Assembly: GCA_002102555.1 (NCBI GenBank)
Contig: MCFL01000002.1
Coordinates: forward strand, 310,001-374,000
Length of the DNA: 64,000 bases
Direction: 5' to 3'
Origin: Catenaria anguillulae PL171
Lineage: Eukaryota; Blastocladiomycota; Blastocladiomycetes; Blastocladiales; Catenariaceae
Each line of letters starts with the position of its first letter. The stretch's first letter is position 1. Below, piece by piece: positions 9,715 through 20,759 of the stretch. The notes beneath the pieces were generated by a model. It had not been told where the DNA came from. It did no database searches and saw only the letters and a list, made by a program, of their open reading frames with translations. The translations under genes were made by a program, and so were the position numbers.

Positions 9715-12700
9715 ATGACTGCCACCGCCACGGCCAATTGCGCTGCTGCCGCCCACGCCGCCACACCTGCCTCGGCCAGTGCAGATTCTGCTCCAACGCT
9801 TCCGCCTACACCGCCGTCATCGCTCTTGCGCCCGCCCAGGTCGCCGTCCGCCAGAGCAATGTCGCCCCCCACCCTCGGCATCAGCTGTGGCCACCACCAC
9901 GTCCAGCCGCCAGCACCGCCAGCTGTCCGCTTAGATACGCTGCCGCCCCGCATCCTAACCAGGATTGCCAGGGCTGTCGGCGAGTACAATCACCCTCACC
10001 CTCACCCGCACCCGCACCCACACTCTGCCTATGCTCATGGGCATGATACCGTGACCAATCACAGTGGTGCCCATCATCATGCCGCCACCCCGCCTCTCAG
10101 CACGGGCCCACACCCACCCACGCAGCACCAGCAGCCCAAGGCTCTGGCCAGCGGTGGCGGTCCAACTGCCGGTAGTGGGCATTCCTCTGCCAACAATCAC
10201 TTATCGCCCTCACAATCCAATCATAAGCACAACCACGCTCAATTCAAGTCCCAATCCCAACCCAGCGTCGGTGACCCCCCACCGCATCACTCGCCTGCAC
10301 ATTCGTCCGCAGCCGCTGCTGCTGCTGCCGCTGCCGCCTCACATGCAGCCTATTATGACGATTACGACCTCGACGACTATCATCAACCATCGCTCCTGGC
10401 CCTTGCCTGGACTTGTCACTCGCTCATGGATGTTTGCTTGCCGCTGCTTTGGTCATCGCTCAGAACAGACATGGAGCTTCCCGTCCCAATTGACGCAAAC
10501 AATTTGGTCCGCCTCAAGTGCACCCGTAATGGCCGCCTGTTTTACTCAGACACGTTGTGCTTGGGCCCAGCACCCACACCGCCGCCGCCCATGCCTGCTG
10601 CGGCAGCTGAACCCAAATCGAGAGTCGATGTGGGCAAAGACCCGAACCAAGCGGATACTGGCATGCTTTCGCCGCCCACATCGCCCAAACTGCCGCCGGC
10701 GGCGATCCCACTGGATGACGACCCTGCCAAGTCTGCGTCATCACCGACGATGGCGACACCACCTCCAGTGACGGTCCCGCCACCGACCCGTTGGCTCTTC
10801 ACGTCTGATCGTATCCTCGCCTGCTCCTCGGGACAATTGTATCTTGTTGATCCAAATCTGAGCAGTTCGACCCGCCGCCCAGCAATTCGCACCATTCCCA
10901 TGCATCACGTGCGTCGGTTCCGCTTGAGCCTTGGTGCGCCCTCGCACTTTGCCACGCGCTACTACACGGCCTACTATGCCCATGTTGCGTCAGCAGCAGC
11001 AGCAGCATCAGCACACTCGACCGCGCCGCCTCCGCTTCGCCCACCGGCATCGAGCGGTGCCTGGCTGCGCGTGTCGCTCGACGACATGCACTCGCTCATC
11101 AGCGGATCCTTGACCAGGTTGCCCGCTCTGCGTCATTTGCATCTGGCCACACCTACGCCACTGGATCCAAATCGGTTGGCGAAGGCCATTGCGCACATGC
11201 CTGCGCGCGCTCAGCTGGCGTCGTTGCACTTGCACTTTCCGCTCACGTCAACCGACGCACGCCTCGACTTGTCGGGCACCGAGTTTCCATCGCTCCGCAC
11301 GCTTTCCATTCATTTCCCACCCACCCACGGATCAATTGACGCGCTCCCCGATCACATGCCGAAGTGCTCGTCGCTGACCTTGATTGCCTCGTCGTGCTCG
11401 GAACGCCTCGCGCATCAGCTCGTGCACCTCCGCCGCCTGCAAATCCTCACGCTGCAAATCCATGGCGACGCCCAGTCCCGCGAATGGCTCGCACAACACA
11501 CGGCGCCACACTTGCCTGCAACCTTGCACACACTGACCGTGGTGACGGACCAGCTCGACAAGCTCATGGACAATGTGTGCGCGCTGCCACACTTGCAACA
11601 CCTTGCCATGCACTGTGTGCCACCCAACCCGGCCACGGCCGAAACATCCGATGCCATCAACTACCTTGCGGGTGCCGACCCCGTGTTCAACGGGACTCAC
11701 TTTCCCGAACTGACGCGCGTCGAGGTGCATTCGGGCAAGTTGACGCATGCGCTTGTGTCGTCGCTCGCGCAGATCCCGCAGCTTCAAGTGCTGGTCATGC
11801 ACGGGGCTATTGTGCCTGCACTCGCCTCGTGCACGGCCGCGTGCAAGTGGACGCTGCCCAGAGTGTACACGCTCGAGGTGCCGCCGGGCGTGCTCGAGCA
11901 AGTGCTTGCGCGTATCCGGTTGCCTGCGTGGTATGGTCTCGTTGTACATCCCAAGGTGCCCATGCCTGCAGGCGAAAAGACGGCCACGACCAAGGCACAC
12001 GGCGGTGGTGGAAAGAACAACAACAACACCAACAATTCGACGGCTGACAAGGCGGCGACCGCAGACGCTGGTGCGCTCGCCGTCACCATTGATACGCACC
12101 TTCCACTGTCGTTCAAGTTTGCGCGGTTGCGTGCCCTGCACGTTGCTCGATGCAAGGACCTGGCGCTTAACCGCACGCACATGGCGCAGCTGACAGAACT
12201 GTCGGTGCACCCGCGCCAGCTCATGCAGCTTGGTGCCGCGCCGCACGCCAAGTTTGGGGCCAACTTGACTACGCTCTTGATCGAGCCCGACATGCTCATG
12301 GGCGTCTTGCACCTCAACACGCAACTGGCGTTTCCAAACCTCAAGTCGCTGCACCTTGGCGCCAGCTCTCCGTACTTGATGCCGACCCACTGGACCTCGG
12401 GCACGGGCGCCGCCGGGGCAAGTGCAAGGCGACTCGACGACCACGCCGCCGCTCTTGCCACGGCCTCACCTGCATCTGCAGCCCCCATGCGCATCGAGCC
12501 AGCGGGCCGTGCCCTCGAATGGCTCACATCTTTGCCTGCCCTGTGTGCCTTGTACATCCGCCACCCAATGCGCCTCGTGTTCCCTTACGCACCCTCACAC
12601 GTGCCGCTCAAGCTGGTGTTTGCCAACAAGCACTCGGGCAATGTGTGGCGCGAGCTTGCGCGTGGGCTCGACTTTGCTCCCTGCTTGGTGGGCCGTCCGC

Positions 12701-13224
12701 ATGCCGGAGCGGTTGCTGACCGCCCGCCGCCCGTGGTGCACGTGCGTGTTGGCTACCCGCTGGGCGACAATGACCTCGAGGTGGAAGGCGTCGTGGCCGA
12801 CATGGAGCCGTTGCTTGTTGCGCTCGGCAGGGACGAGCAACGTGCTTGCGATGTGGCGTGGCGTGCGTGCGACGTGGCGAGGCGAAGACCTGGATCGGGA
12901 GCCGGATCGCCTGCGACTACGGCCGTGGTCGAGGACGTGGTTGGCGGGCCGGTGATTTGCGTTGTTGCGAATGAGGCTAGCGATGCAAAGTCTGCGGCGG
13001 CGGCGGCAACGGGTGGGACCAAGGGCAGGGTTGATTCGGCCGTTGGCTCGTCGGCCAGCTCGTCACGCGAAACTTCCCCCGTGCGCACGACTGCGCAAGG
13101 GGTGCCTGGCGGAGGTAGAAGGAGACGCATTGGCTCGGAATCGGCGCGCTCGGGCATGCCGTCTGCGGCAAAGGTTGGGTTCGCGAGGAATCGGCGCGCA
13201 ACGGTAGGCCCAGGGTCGGTCTAA
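9715..13224 (+). CDS. Large F-box-like protein with leucine-rich-type C-terminal region
   Basis: Single exon. ATG at 9715 (context TACCATGA) is the first ATG in a frame that stays open to 13224, giving 1169 residues. After a Pro/Ala/Ser leader comes an F-box-like first helix (RLDTLPPRILTRIARAV, nt 9928-9978). The second half (SLLALAWTCHSLMDVCLPLL, nt 10392-10451) appears only after about 130 residues of low complexity containing (HP)n and a ten-Ala run. The remainder (about 730 residues) has repeated Leu-spaced segments such as LPALRHLHLATPTPLDPNRL and FPSLRTLSIHFP. These resemble the irregular leucine-rich arrays of fungal F-box proteins. Likely role: substrate adaptor of an SCF ubiquitin ligase; the Skp1 contact is inferred only. 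The tail is Ser/Arg-rich. Confidence 0.7.
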   Translation: MTATATANCAAAAHAATPASASADSAPTLPPTPPSSLLRPPRSPSARAMSPPTLGISCGHHHVQPPAPPAVRLDTLPPRILTRIARAVGEYNHPHPHPHPHPHSAYAHGHDTVTNHSGAHHHAATPPLSTGPHPPTQHQQPKALASGGGPTAGSGHSSANNHLSPSQSNHKHNHAQFKSQSQPSVGDPPPHHSPAHSSAAAAAAAAAASHAAYYDDYDLDDYHQPSLLALAWTCHSLMDVCLPLLWSSLRTDMELPVPIDANNLVRLKCTRNGRLFYSDTLCLGPAPTPPPPMPAAAAEPKSRVDVGKDPNQADTGMLSPPTSPKLPPAAIPLDDDPAKSASSPTMATPPPVTVPPPTRWLFTSDRILACSSGQLYLVDPNLSSSTRRPAIRTIPMHHVRRFRLSLGAPSHFATRYYTAYYAHVASAAAAASAHSTAPPPLRPPASSGAWLRVSLDDMHSLISGSLTRLPALRHLHLATPTPLDPNRLAKAIAHMPARAQLASLHLHFPLTSTDARLDLSGTEFPSLRTLSIHFPPTHGSIDALPDHMPKCSSLTLIASSCSERLAHQLVHLRRLQILTLQIHGDAQSREWLAQHTAPHLPATLHTLTVVTDQLDKLMDNVCALPHLQHLAMHCVPPNPATAETSDAINYLAGADPVFNGTHFPELTRVEVHSGKLTHALVSSLAQIPQLQVLVMHGAIVPALASCTAACKWTLPRVYTLEVPPGVLEQVLARIRLPAWYGLVVHPKVPMPAGEKTATTKAHGGGGKNNNNTNNSTADKAATADAGALAVTIDTHLPLSFKFARLRALHVARCKDLALNRTHMAQLTELSVHPRQLMQLGAAPHAKFGANLTTLLIEPDMLMGVLHLNTQLAFPNLKSLHLGASSPYLMPTHWTSGTGAAGASARRLDDHAAALATASPASAAPMRIEPAGRALEWLTSLPALCALYIRHPMRLVFPYAPSHVPLKLVFANKHSGNVWRELARGLDFAPCLVGRPHAGAVADRPPPVVHVRVGYPLGDNDLEVEGVVADMEPLLVALGRDEQRACDVAWRACDVARRRPGSGAGSPATTAVVEDVVGGPVICVVANEASDAKSAAAAATGGTKGRVDSAVGSSASSSRETSPVRTTAQGVPGGGRRRRIGSESARSGMPSAAKVGFARNRRATVGPGSV

Positions 13225-13953
13225 GCAAACGGCCAACCGTGTCCTTTGCTTTCTTTTGTGTCCTGTCCCCCTCTTTTTTGTTTGTATTTTCTGTTCCTTT
13301 TTCATTCGGTTTCTCACATTTCCGCAGTCTTCCCCTCCCCTTCTCAGATTGACCTCCCCTCTGTCTCTCCTTCTTGCCAGAACAATATCCATCACCATGC
13401 TCCCTTTTCGTCATGAATTACATCTGCATACTCCCACTCCTCCTCAGTCTGTTGCCAGGTCCACCTGGTCTCCTGTCATATGATGCTTCCGGTATTGGCT
13501 CTTGATCTGTTTACTTTCTCGTTTACCTTCAGTACCTCGTGAGTACATTTTCCATACAAGGAATTTGCGTTTGGTCCCACTTTATTATCGAAGTCAAAAT
13601 CAAGGGCAAATGCACTCATCAGTCGTCGCCGCACGTCGCGTCACGGTCGGGTCCCATGACAAGGACCTGATGACTCCTTCGCACAAATGCTAATGGATAC
13701 GCCAAGTATAAAAGCTCCAGAGGGCCAATGAAATCTTGCGTGCAACAGGTGCACATAAAAGCACAAAAGGCGATCGCTTGCATGCCCCTTTGAACCGACA
13801 GAAACTTTGCGCACTTTGGCCGCATCGCCCTCTCCACTCCCGAGTCAGCCCGACCACCCACTCGACACCGCGCTCGCCAAAGACCCGGTTGACACCACAC
13901 CTGGCTTGAAGACCAACGGTTCCCACATTTTCTCACGCTTCCACAACGTCGCC
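13225..13953. other. Intergenic, pyrimidine-rich
   Basis: A strongly C/T-rich block at 13226-13390 follows the F-box-like stop and is probably 3' UTR. The rest leads to the ATG at 13954. The open frame reaches back to 13807 but has no ATG there. Confidence 0.4.
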
Positions 13954-14575
13954 ATGTCTTCTGCATCCTCATCCTCCTCGCCGCAATTGCCCTCCGCTTC
14001 CGGGTCCTCTGCATCCCATGCGCAAGGGTACGCCACCTCGGCGCCCATGCCCGTTCCGCCCGGCGGCCGCCACCCGACCACCCCTGCATCGTCTTCATCT
14101 TCTGAAGCTCCATCCGCTCCCACTTCTTCCTCTTTGGCCGGCACACGCCGCGCAATGGCCATGGCGATGATGGGCACCTCGTCTTCGTCGGCGTCGTTTG
14201 GCACTTCGTACTCGTCCATGGCATCCAGCACGTCGTCGACCACCAGCACCACGAGCGCAAGGTCTTTGCCGCCATCCGAGCCCATCCAGTACGGTTTTTC
14301 GTCGGCCACTTCACGTGGGATGACGGGCGAGATTAAGGTGGATCCCAAGGCTGGCTTCATTTGGGTACATACGCTGTCGTTTTCTTTTTCATTCTCGTGG
14401 TTTATGACTCACCGACTTTGGCGATGATGATGATTGTGCGCAGAATGAGGACGCCATTTATGCGCTGCAAGGCCGATCGACTTCGTCGTACGATGCACAT
14501 GCTGCGCAGATGGAGTTTCTTGAAATGGCCGAGCCCAAAGTGTATGATTTGGCGGCGAGCGGGTTTGACTTGTAA
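13954..14575 (+). CDS. Small Ser-rich protein with conserved-looking C-terminus, two exons
   Basis: ATG at 13954 (context GTCGCCATGT). Exons 13954-14364 and 14444-14575; the intron has a GTACAT donor, a T-rich middle and a GTGCGCAG acceptor (79 bp). The product is 180 residues. The first 110 or so are poly-Ser/Thr/Ala. From about residue 112 the composition becomes normal: PIQYGFSSATSRGMTGEIKV, then DPKAGFIWNEDAIYALQGRS across the junction, ending YDLAASGFDL. The change of composition and the splice that restores a sensible end both support a real gene. There is no signal peptide or membrane span. No family was recognised. The antisense strand has a long acidic frame (13845-14360), which I take as a shadow. 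Confidence 0.6.
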
Positions 14576-15885
14576 AACAGGCCTGCCTTGTCTTTTCCTG
14601 TCTTTGGGTGTGTCCGCGCAGCCCGGAGCGCCGCCAGACACGTTTGTTTGTCGGTGAATCGGTCGCATAGCAAGCTGTCATTTGCCCCAGACATTTCAAG
14701 TTCCTTCCCGTCTCCCTCCATTGTTTTCGATTGTCTCATTCTCTTCTCACGATCAGTCTTTCACTTCTGTATGTCCTTGCCTCCTCTCGCTTGGCGCCTT
14801 TCGCTCGCCTTTCGCTCCCCTTCCCCGGGTTCTTGGCTCACGAATGCCAAACCATCCTCCCACTGGCACAAGCTAGTAATCTGGCCCTTGCCTCTTCTGC
14901 CCATTTCTTTTGTTGTTCTTCCTCCTTTTGGATTCCTTCATTCACCTCCCACTCAGACTAATGTTTTCGCCTCGTTTGACTCCCAAAGTACCGTTGTAAC
15001 CCGCCTGTCTGTTGCTGTTGTACATTTCTCTATCGTGTCGGTTTCTCGTTTGGCTCCCTTCTTCAATTATACGCTGTTGCCATACTCGCGCGCATTTTTC
15101 GGTCACCTGGGATGGTCTGTGGTTTTTCTTGTGGATGTAGGTGGGAATCTCAAGCGGGAATGGCATGCACCGAGCCAGTCAAGGAACTGTCAAGGAACTG
15201 TCAAGGAGAAGCGTGGGTCGAGCGAGCTCCACGTGCCGACTGGGCGGGCTGGCCTCTGGGCAAGGTGACTCACCAAAACAGCTGGAGGCAGCGGAAGCAG
15301 CGGAAGCAGATACAACTAATACTTATCACTTTGTACGAGGGGTCGAACTCGAGACCGAGTATTTGTTTCTCCCGTTGTACGTCCGTGACTGGTATTAGTT
15401 TCAGTTGGAACCGACGCGACGATTGAGCAAAGCGAGGTCCACGGTGTCAGCCTCATCGCATCAGCAGCGACGAGTAAAGTATGGTACATGAGCCTGATGG
15501 CACCATAGGCGAAACGAGCGAGGAGTGGAGCAGGGAGACCCCTGGCGAATATCGAGGTAAGGCACGCAGCCGCCAATGTTATCAATCGATGTACGCTGCA
15601 TGGACCTTGACCACCGACACTTTGCAATGGATGAAATAGTCACTGCTTGACAATTTGCGGACTTTTTCCGGACCATTCCAGGTCCACTGCCAGTCACTCA
15701 TGTTTCCTGCCCATCGATTTTACATGTCTCGCGCGATTTGTTGCGCCGGAGACACAGGATGCTCAATCCGCCCTCACTTCAGATTCCGACCCGTTGCCCA
15801 TACTCCCGTACTCACTCAGGCTTGACGGTGCTCTTGCACCTCCAATTGTCCGCAACGGCTCGCACACCCGCCTCGATCAATCAAT
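14576..15885. other. Intergenic region of about 1.3 kb
   Basis: The 5' half is T/C-rich with no stable open frame. At about 15175-15212 there is a short direct repeat of an 11-bp unit (GGAACTGTCAA twice and part of a third), and at 15283-15310 a GGAAGCAGC repeat. No domain was seen in the short frames. The last 300 bp should hold the RdRP promoter. Confidence 0.35.
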
Positions 15886-18800
15886 ATGTCAGGCAACGCT
15901 GGTTCAACCGATTATGGTGGTGGTGACATGACTGCCGACGTGGAGGTACTTTCTCTCAAGTTAGCATTTCAAGACACCCCGGATCCTCTCCACAATGAAC
16001 CACCCCCTGTTGCGCCGTCAACGGAGGACGGCCCTGTGGCTGACGGCGGCCAAAGCAACAGCAAGGATCCCGATGCTATGCCTGATCTGGGTGACGGAGT
16101 TCAAGCCCGTGTTTTGTGCGTCATGTATGGCCGTTCCCCTTCCCGGTAAGACTATAACAGGCGGCAGGGCACACGTCTGGCTCGTGCTAATAACAGGAAT
16201 GCCACCCCACTTTCAACTTCTCGACGCCTGCTGCGCGACCTGACGGACCGCCTTGCCGAAATCAATCGAGATATTGACGCCAACGTGCAGGAGGCGGCCG
16301 AGTTTGCCAATAGCCCGGCTGCGCAACTCCTCGTGCAAGAGCAAGAGCAGTTCAAGATTGTCAAACTGCTCGGCGTCCCGTTCAAAGCATCCCCAGCCGA
16401 CGTGGCCATGTGCCTCCGTTCGCACTTGTCGCCCAACTCGGTGAATGAAGTCACCATGCAACGCAGTACCAAGTTTGGCTTCAACCGCAACCGCGGGGGT
16501 GGCCGTGGCGGCGGTAGCGGGTACCGCGGACGACATGTCCCGTTATTTTCCAACGACAATATGCCGCAAAACAACGGGTGGGCATTTGTGACCTTGTGCG
16601 ACTCGGCCGCCATGGAGCGCCTTATCTCCATTGCCAACGACTACCGGACGCTCGAGCTCATGGGCCGCCACATGCGTGTGCAAGAAGGCGAAATCAAGTC
16701 GGTGTCGTTCAGCTCGTACCGCCACAAGGACCACTCACTGACTGCGCGAGTCCTTGGCGCGCGTTTGGGATTACCGCCACAAACTGGCACAATGACGGCC
16801 GAGCCGTTGCCCAGATCCACATTTGTGACCACGAATCATGTCCATTTGCAAATCGCGGCAGCTGCGGGCAGGGAGCAAAAGCAAATTGTCGTCACGGTGG
16901 GCCACCTTGGGACGCACAACCATTTTCGCGCCGAGATATCGATGCGTGCCATGCACACGCCTGTGCTGTTTACCGGTCGGTCGGCGGATGGCCGGGAAAA
17001 GATGGGGGCGCCAGTGCTCAGGTTGCATTTACGCCGGCCGCCCGTGGTGTTTGCGCAGACTACCCTGGACATCGTACCTCAAATGCCGCAGCAGTCGGTG
17101 CCGACAACTCCCAGCACATCATTTGACGACCCGAGCGACATTTTGAACGAGATTGAGGATCCCGACTACTCGATACCTGTTTGGGACAGTTGGACTTTCC
17201 TTGCAGAGTTTATGCAGCAGCTGATGGCGGCCGAGTATCCGGGCTACACGGAGCGGTCGCCCGACCCAACCTCTCCAGGCGCGTGCATCAGCGAGGGACC
17301 GTTGGGCCAGTGTCTTGTGTGGGATTTCTACTTGGGCGAGCACATCAAGCAGCCACAGGTGATTAAGGTCTTGCGGAGCGCGGCGAGGAAGCCCACGCTC
17401 GTCTCTGGCGGGCTTCCGGAAGACTTGTTGGAGGGTATGCCTCGTGCCCCTGAGCTCGTCAAGCGAGATTGTGCTGACGACTTTGCTCATTTCTTTCACG
17501 GTACGAGTTTGGTTTTTCCGCTGCCGCGATGATGATGTTCTGACGCTTTTTGTATCAATTGTATAGAATTGCCATTCAACGTCACGTACCTGCTTCACGG
17601 CCTCATTGCCAACCGAAACCTCTGGCTCATCGGCAAAGGAAGCTGCCCAGGTTGCCGACATCCTCAAACAACACCCAGCACTCGCTGCTCGTGCTCTCGA
17701 ATTTCAACTCGACCTACCCCCTCCACGCATCAATTCGGTCGAGAAGCTCGTCGACTACATTCAATATGTCTACGACAACCATGGAACTAGCATTCAACAA
17801 CCCGCGACCGCTCCCAGCACCGCACTGCCCAAGCGCATCCTCACACGCATTGTCATCATCACTCCGCTGCGTATCCTCCCGCAAGCCCCTGAAGCAGATA
17901 CCGGCAACCGCATCCTGCGCACATATGTGGCCCATGCCAACCGCTTCTTGCGCGTGACCTTTGCAGACGAGCACACGGGCACGTACAAGTCAATGTTGCC
18001 GTCCAATCGCATGGTGATGCGCCGGCTCAAGCCCCTGATTCATTCGCCGCTCATCGTGGGTGGGCGTGCATTTGTGTTTTTGGCGTATGGCAACTCGCAG
18101 TTGCGTGAGGCATCGTGTTGGTTTTACGACGAGTCACCGAGGCTGGGGGAGACGGGCGAGTGTCCAACCGCGGACGAGATTCGCGACTCCATTGGCGACT
18201 TGTCGCAGATTCGTGTGCCTGGCAAGTTTGCGGTGCGGCTCGGTCAGGCGTTTTCCAGCACGGTGGAAACCGTCACGGTGCCCGCGGGCAAGATGGCCCA
18301 AGAACCCGACGTGGAGCGCAACAGGCATTGTTTCTCTGATAGGGTGGGCCGTATCAGCCCGCGACTGGCGACCGCAGTCGCTGACGTGCTGGGACTGACA
18401 CTTGTGCCGAGCGCATTTCAAGTGCGAATTGCCGGATGCAAGGGCATGCTCACGGTCGATCCACGTCTCGCCAACTCTTACGACCAACCGGCTGTCGTTG
18501 TGCGTCCCAGCATGAACAAGTTTCCTGGCCGTGACCATCGCACTCTTGAAGTGTGCGCCGTTGCAAAGACGCACCCTTGCTTTCTCGACCGGCAATCCAT
18601 TGTGCTGCTCACGTCGCTGGGCGTGGCCGAATCGACAATCATGGGATACATGACTCGCATGATGGACCAACTCGAACAGTTGACGCAAGATGAGCACGTC
18701 GCGGCAAAGATGTTTCGCGAAAGCGGGCAATCGGGACCAGCGGTCGCCATGCTTGAGGCCGGGTTTCGAATGGACCAAGACCGGCATTTGCGCGAGTTGG

Positions 18801-20166
18801 TGCGGTCGTTGCGTGATCGGTTGTTGCTCGACATCAAGCATCGTGCTCGGTTGTTTGTTCTCGAAGGTGTGTCGTTGCTGGGAGTGCTGGACGAGTGGGA
18901 TTTGATTCAAGAGGATGAGATTTGGTTTGCGTCCAGTTCTCGGTCCGATCTGCCACCACCGGGCACCAAGATTCTCGTCGGCCGCTCGCCATGTTTGCAC
19001 CCCGGCGACCTGCGCGTTGTCACAATGGCCCGCCGTCCTTGTGACCAACTCGCACACCTGTCGGACGTTGTCGTCTTTTCGCAACGTGGTGCCCGTCCAG
19101 TTCCCAACATGTGCGGCGGTGGTGACCTCGACGGCGACACATTCTTTGTGATTTGGGACCCGCTTCTCATTCCGCCCACGCAGTTCCCGCCCATGGACTA
19201 CACGCCGCCCGCCCCGCCCATTGAAAGTTTCGGCGGCGTCACGGCATACGACGTGCGCGAGTTTTTCATTGATGACCTTTGCAACGAAAAGCTCGGTGTC
19301 ATCTCCAACGCTCACCTCGCCCTTTCGGATCTCAACGGGTCGGCTGTCCACGAGAACTGCATTGAATTGGCCAAGCTTCATTCGACGGCAGTGGATTTCG
19401 CGAAAACGGGCGTACTCGCAACGCTTGACAACAAGTTATTACCCAAGGAGCATTCCGACTTTATGGAAAACCCAACCCGGCCAATGTACCAATCGACACG
19501 CGTGTTGGGCAAGATGTACCGGCAGACGACCGAGATTGTCAAACAGGTTGGCGCAGAGGGGGCCTGTTGAGTGACGACGGGAGCCCTGCCGCAGCAGTCA
19601 ATGGCTTTGACCGGCGGATCGCTGCCCACGTTCCAGAGCACGCCGCTTACTTGGACGACGCGATTCGACTCTTGGTCGAGTACTCGAACGAGATGCTCAA
19701 GGCGGCCATCCAGTACGAGGTGATGAGCGAGGCGGATTTGGTCGCGGGCCTGGTGCGCAAGGACACTAAGAAGCAAGCGCGGCGCAGGGATCGCGGGCGG
19801 GCTGGGTGTGAGGGCGTGAGGACAGTGGCTGTGATTATGGGGTGGTAACAGGACGAGTTTTGGGCAGAGTTTGAGCATGCTGGCCTCGGCAACAGCCGAA
19901 CGGTCGCGGCAGGGGTTGTGGCCGGCGATGGGCTTGATTCGGTGGAGGCTGTGTTGCGCAAGAGGTCAAGGGCCAAGTTTGCCAAGGATCCAAGCGTGCG
20001 CGCCAAGGCAGTTGCGTGGTATGTGGCCGCTTACTCTGTCCAAGATGACGAGAATGGCCAGAAGAGCAATACTATCGGGCAGGCCTTCAAGTCTTTTCTG
20101 AGCTTTGCTTGGTTGGTACCGGAGCCGCTTTGTCAGATCAAACGAGAGTTGTCAATGCTCGGGTGA
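15886..20166 (+). CDS. Cellular RNA-dependent RNA polymerase (RNA-silencing type)
   Basis: About 1375 residues. Exons: 15886-16145, 16197-17500, 17567-about 19815 and 19852-20166. Introns 1 and 2 have GTAAGA/AACAG and GTACGA/TATAG borders. The last intron (36 bp) is uncertain. The N-terminal half has an RRM-like region (FKIVKLLGVPFKASPADVAM to WAFVTLCDSAAMERL) with a Gly/Arg loop. The catalytic double-psi barrel shows VGRSPCLHPGDLRVV and the metal-binding DLDGD (nt 19124-19138, about residue 1040) inside MCGGGDLDGDTFFVIWD. The end (SFAWLVPEPLCQIK) fits the family tail. Eukaryotic members (QDE-1, RDR, Ego-1) copy RNA to feed Dicer and Argonaute. Two frame breaks occur: near 17615-17625, after LIANRN, and at 19558-19562 (GGGGG, one G short). 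Both sides stay conserved, so assembly error is likelier than decay. Confidence 0.85.
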
Positions 20167-20759
20167 GCTGAGTATGTAACTTTTGAATTCCAGTGATTCC
20201 CAATCAATGTGTCATTGTTCCAAGTTTTCCGCTATTTCGTTAATCCATCTGTAAAAATATCATGCATGTGTTTCCATGTCGCGTCGGTTTGGTGCGGACC
20301 AAAACAATAATTTGCCTAGGAGAGATGAATCGCTCGGCCAAGCACCCATGAATGCAATACCCGACTCTTTGCAATAGCCCAGCAGCATCTACTACTCTGT
20401 ATTCCGAGTATTGTATCCAGTGCGATCTGATCTCATCTTCACGGCATACATTCGAACCACGACGCAGCGCTCAGAAACACGTGGGCGAAACCAACCGCCC
20501 ACCACTTCCGCGTCTTGACTGACCAACCTGGACCAAGGACCTACAAAGAAAAAAAAATTTACTCGATTTCAGCAACGCAACTCAGTTGTGCACAAGGTGC
20601 CACGATCTCAAGACAACAGCCGGCAACAACATAAGAACGTGCTTCTCCCTCTCCCTCTGTCCCACGCCTACCACGATTCAACTTCTCCGCCGCTGTACTT
20701 CCAAGTCGGTCTCCCTTCTTCTGAGCCATTTTTTTTTCAAGTACCTGCTCCATTTCGCC
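20167..20759. other. Intergenic, RdRP 3' end to next promoter
   Basis: AT-richer than its flanks in the first 250 bp. It contains the A-tract/TTTACTC element at 20549-20564. The leader just before 20760 is C/T-rich. No gene was seen. Confidence 0.4.
20549..20564 (+). promoter_or_regulatory. A-tract plus TTTACTC element, second copy
   Basis: Nine A followed by TTTACTC, about 195 bp before the ATG at 20760. It matches the element at 9395-9415 in order and strand relative to the downstream gene. Confidence 0.3.

Noticed and set aside
11332-12444. 370-codon minus-strand open frame
   Set aside because: Antisense to the clean F-box-like gene; Arg/His-rich composition and no motifs mark it as a codon-bias shadow.
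13845-14360. Acidic 171-codon minus-strand frame
   Set aside because: Mirror of Ser codons of the plus-strand gene 13954-14575, which has better start and splice signals.
15335-15360. tRNA-like B-box (GGTCGAACTC and its complement)
   Set aside because: The T-stem does not pair and no A-box or acceptor stem could be found around it.
19547-19597. GT-AG intron in place of the GGGGG frame break in the RdRP
   Set aside because: None of the available donor and acceptor pairs gives the needed phase while keeping KMYRQ; adding one G restores the frame perfectly.
20450-20465. TTCGAACC as a tRNA B-box
   Set aside because: Flanks do not form a T-arm and no cloverleaf could be drawn.
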